Below are positions 61,911-64,000 of a stretch of DNA of 64,000 nt, one piece after another (position 1 is the first letter of the stretch; each line of letters begins with the position of its first letter). The notes under the pieces were generated by a model. That model worked only from the letters and a program-made list of their open reading frames with translations. It was not told where the DNA came from and did no database searches. The translations under genes and the position numbers were made by a program. The DNA comes from Alkalinema pantanalense (GTDB lineage: Bacteria > Cyanobacteriota > Cyanobacteriia > Leptolyngbyales > Leptolyngbyaceae): contig NZ_JBLZFX010000022.1 of assembly GCF_050753345.1 (NCBI RefSeq), forward strand, positions 1-64,000. Reading direction: 5' to 3'.

Positions 61911-62759
61911 ATGAGAAAGCTAATCCGAGGGTTTCAAGAGTTCCAATCGAACTATTTTGAAGAAAAGCGTGACCTGTTCGAACAACTCGCCCACGGGCAG
62001 CATCCACGGGTTCTGTTCATCACCTGCTCGGACTCTCGGATTGCACCCAATATCATGCTCAATACGGATCCGGGTGAGTTATTTGTGATCCGGAATGCGG
62101 GCAATCTGATGCCTCCCTTTGGGGCGGCGAATGGCGGTGAAGGGGCTTCTTTGGAATATGCGATTCACGCCCTGAATATTGACCAAATTATTGTCTGTGG
62201 CCACAACCACTGTGGGGCTATGAAGGGTCTACTCAAGCTCAACCAGCTTCAGGAAGAGATGCCCCTAGTCTATGATTGGCTGAAACATGCTGAAGCGACG
62301 CGACGCCTGCTGAAGGAAAATTACAGTCAGTATGAGGGCGAGGAACTGCTGGATATCGCCGTGGCAGAAAACGTGCTGACGCAGATCGAGAATTTGAAAA
62401 CCTATCCCGTCGTACGATCGCGGCTGCATCAAGGTAAGTTGCAGATCTACGGTTGGATCTACGAGATCGAGTCCGGTGAAATTTTGGCCTACGATCCCGA
62501 TACGAACGAGTTCAAAGCGCCCCAATCGATGTTGTATCCGGAAGACAAGCCCCAGGTGGAAGTGCGTCCTGGGAAGTTTGTCTACACCAGTGCGCCGCCC
62601 GTCTCCCCAGAAGCCCAGCATCATGCTGCGACTACTGCACCGTCCAATGGTAAATCCCAGCAGTCCAGCAGCAGCCAGTTGGATAACTATCTCAGTGCAC
62701 CTTGGTTATTACCTGACCAGGCCGATCGGATTTATCGCGGTTCCGCTAACCACCGATAA
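61911..62759 (+). CDS. ccaA: Beta-carbonic anhydrase (CcaA/IcfA type)
   Basis: Zinc enzyme interconverting CO2 and bicarbonate. 282 aa from ATG 61911 (a TTG at 61866 would add 15 residues). Zinc ligands are in CSDSR (about 39) and HNHCGA (about 98-103); NAGNLMPPFG is the usual loop. The C-terminal extension (about 205-282, from YDPDTNEFKAP) matches cyanobacterial carboxysomal CcaA, in which it helps recruitment. No ccm genes lie nearby. A carboxysomal role is likely but unproven. Confidence 0.9.
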   Translation: MRKLIRGFQEFQSNYFEEKRDLFEQLAHGQHPRVLFITCSDSRIAPNIMLNTDPGELFVIRNAGNLMPPFGAANGGEGASLEYAIHALNIDQIIVCGHNHCGAMKGLLKLNQLQEEMPLVYDWLKHAEATRRLLKENYSQYEGEELLDIAVAENVLTQIENLKTYPVVRSRLHQGKLQIYGWIYEIESGEILAYDPDTNEFKAPQSMLYPEDKPQVEVRPGKFVYTSAPPVSPEAQHHAATTAPSNGKSQQSSSSQLDNYLSAPWLLPDQADRIYRGSANHR

Positions 62760-62866
62760 GACGCGCTGCGGGAAATAGGGGTGAACTGATCGATCGAGTT
62801 GCATAATTTCCCAAAAAGCCTCCTAGCGATCGGTTGTATCAGGTATCTTGTGTCGTCCCCCCTACT

Positions 62867-64000
62867 ATGCAGACTTTCCCTCTCCGTTCCCGATGCGATG
62901 AATCTCACTTAGGCGATCAACTAGGCGATCAACTAGGCGATCAACTAGGCGATCAACTAGGCGGTCAACCTAGCCCAAGTTGCATGCCCGGTTCTACACC
63001 CGGTTCTATACCCAGTTCCAAGGTTGTAGAAAGCCCCTCAACGGTGGAGAGTTCCGATCGGGAAATTTTTTCCTGGGCCGCTGCAAAAAAAATCGCTGAT
63101 GATGTGGTCTTTAGCGACAATGGAAGACATATCAGTGATATCGAAATCAAGGTTCTTCAAGGGGCCTGGGAGGGTAAAACCTATAACGAAATGGCCCTAA
63201 CCTATGGGTACAGCGTTGAGTATTTAAACAAAGATGTGGGGAACAAACTCTGGCGTAAACTCTCCGACAGTTTGGCGGAACCGGTGACGAAGAGAAATTT
63301 TAAGGAAGCTTTACATAGAGCTTGGATTGGAACCCAGAACTGCCCGCCAACGGTGCTCTCCTCAGGCGATCGCATGGACGATCGAAGGAACGCTCAGCGG
63401 TTGGATGCAATGACTATTTCGTTTCCAGAAGGCGCGATCGCCCTGGAATCCCCGCTGTATCTAGAACGATCCCAGGTGGAGCAACGGTGTTATGATGCGA
63501 TCGCTCAGCCCGCTGCCCTGCTACGCATCAAAGCCCCCAAGCTGATGGGAAAAACATCTCTCATCCACCGAATTCTGGCTCAGGCGTCTCAGCAGGATTA
63601 CCAGACGGTGTATCTTGACCTGGGCAGTTGCGATCGCAGGGTTTTAACGCAGTTGGATACGTTTCTGCGCTGGTTTTGTCTAATGGTGGGGCGACAGCTT
63701 AATTTAGACAATCGGTTACCAGAATATTGGGATACGGAAATTTTAGGCAGTAATGACAATTGCACCGTGTATTTTGAAGAATATCTACTGCCTCAAATCG
63801 CGACTCAGCTCGTTTTAGCGCTAGATAATCTCGATCGATTATTTATCCACACTGAAGTGGTAGAAGATTTTCTCGGTATGTTACGAAGTTGGCACGAAAA
63901 GGGGCGCGTTTCTCCCCTCTGGCAGCAATTACGACTGACGATCGCCCATTCTACGGAAGTGTATATTCCCCTCGACATTAACCAATCTCCATTCAATGCA
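62867..64000 (+). CDS. AAA-like domain protein with N-terminal vMAP-type HTH (partial)
   Basis: Open from ATG 62867 to the window end (378 codons, no stop), so the 3' end is missing. Residues 15-34 are five LGDQ units from a 12-bp DNA repeat, then a Ser/Pro-rich linker. About residues 65-150 look like the helix-turn-helix domain seen at the start of vWA-MoxR-associated proteins (EIKVLQGAWEGKTYNEMALT, YLNKDVGNKLWRKLSDSL). An AAA-like ATPase domain starts near 185, with a P-loop region KAPKLMGKTSLIHRIL (about 222-237) and a Walker B-like LVLALDNLDRLF (about 320). Proteins of this make-up in cyanobacteria are assigned to putative conflict/defence systems with vWA and MoxR partners; downstream genes are outside this window. 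Confidence 0.75.
   Translation, partial: MQTFPLRSRCDESHLGDQLGDQLGDQLGDQLGGQPSPSCMPGSTPGSIPSSKVVESPSTVESSDREIFSWAAAKKIADDVVFSDNGRHISDIEIKVLQGAWEGKTYNEMALTYGYSVEYLNKDVGNKLWRKLSDSLAEPVTKRNFKEALHRAWIGTQNCPPTVLSSGDRMDDRRNAQRLDAMTISFPEGAIALESPLYLERSQVEQRCYDAIAQPAALLRIKAPKLMGKTSLIHRILAQASQQDYQTVYLDLGSCDRRVLTQLDTFLRWFCLMVGRQLNLDNRLPEYWDTEILGSNDNCTVYFEEYLLPQIATQLVLALDNLDRLFIHTEVVEDFLGMLRSWHEKGRVSPLWQQLRLTIAHSTEVYIPLDINQSPFNA
62909..62968 (+). repeat. Five in-frame 12-bp repeats (CTAGGCGATCAA)
   Basis: Units at 62909, 62921, 62933, 62945 and 62957 (the first starts TT, the last has GGT). They encode LGDQ repeats near the N-terminus of the AAA-like protein and keep the reading frame. Confidence 0.93.

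Noticed and set aside
62909..62968. 12-bp repeats considered as a replication iteron array
   Set aside because: They keep the reading frame of an AAA-like gene and no replication initiator or dnaA box cluster is near.

Overview
The window is a cyanobacterial chromosome segment. The evidence is the frequent HIP1-type octamer GCGATCGC and the gene content: a SasA-type clock kinase with a KaiB-like sensor domain, a group 2 sigma factor of the SigC kind, a cyanobacterial Fur, a HetZ-family protein, DUF4079, DUF2808 and DUF3131 proteins, a Ycf46-type AAA ATPase, and the rpmH-rnpA-PH protein-yidC-jag cluster. No transposase, integrase, phage gene or CRISPR array was seen. The exact genus cannot be fixed from sequence alone; a filamentous Leptolyngbya-like lineage would fit, but that is inference.

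Layout. 0.3-5.7 kb (minus strand): a DnaJ/DnaK chaperone pair, the DnaK with a long disordered tail, then a Nudix hydrolase and a DUF4079 membrane protein. 6-18.6 kb (all minus strand): a probable exopolysaccharide locus of an outer-membrane barrel protein, two DUF3131 proteins (one with a tandem domain), a cellulose-synthase-like GT2, a STAS protein and a large hybrid histidine kinase. A 109-bp tandem duplication carrying a 20-bp palindrome lies upstream of the first DUF3131 gene. 18.8-24.5 kb: tRNA-Pro(CGG), lipA, gpsA, an SH3 protein, sigma factor and fur. 24.5-32.3 kb (minus): cell-wall-type PG-binding/SPOR and SH3 proteins, AAA ATPase, yceD, and the jag-yidC-PH-rnpA-rpmH ribosome/membrane-insertion cluster.

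32.8-43.3 kb: pntA-pntB proton-translocating transhydrogenase, a GT-C mannosyltransferase-like protein, coaE, a YbjN protein, tldD, a small conserved protein and sasA. 43.4-54.6 kb: a GT4 glycosyltransferase divergent from sasA; an unusual fusion of a cyclic-nucleotide-binding-like domain, a degenerate sigma54-activator AAA domain and a NapH-like membrane ferredoxin; a NYN protein; then a second polysaccharide locus on the minus strand (BY-kinase/copolymerase, Wza-like exporter, cyanoexosortase B-associated protein, MASE1 histidine kinase). 54.9-64 kb: hetZ-like gene, KDPG aldolase, SixA phosphatase, DHH phosphoesterase, S9 peptidase, beta-carbonic anhydrase, and the 5' part of an AAA/vMAP-type protein that runs off the window end.

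Two themes recur. The first is surface polysaccharide synthesis and export, with two separate loci each next to a histidine kinase. The second is many short, recent-looking tandem duplications (12-109 bp) around gene starts, stops and leaders, plus at least two dispersed intergenic repeat families.
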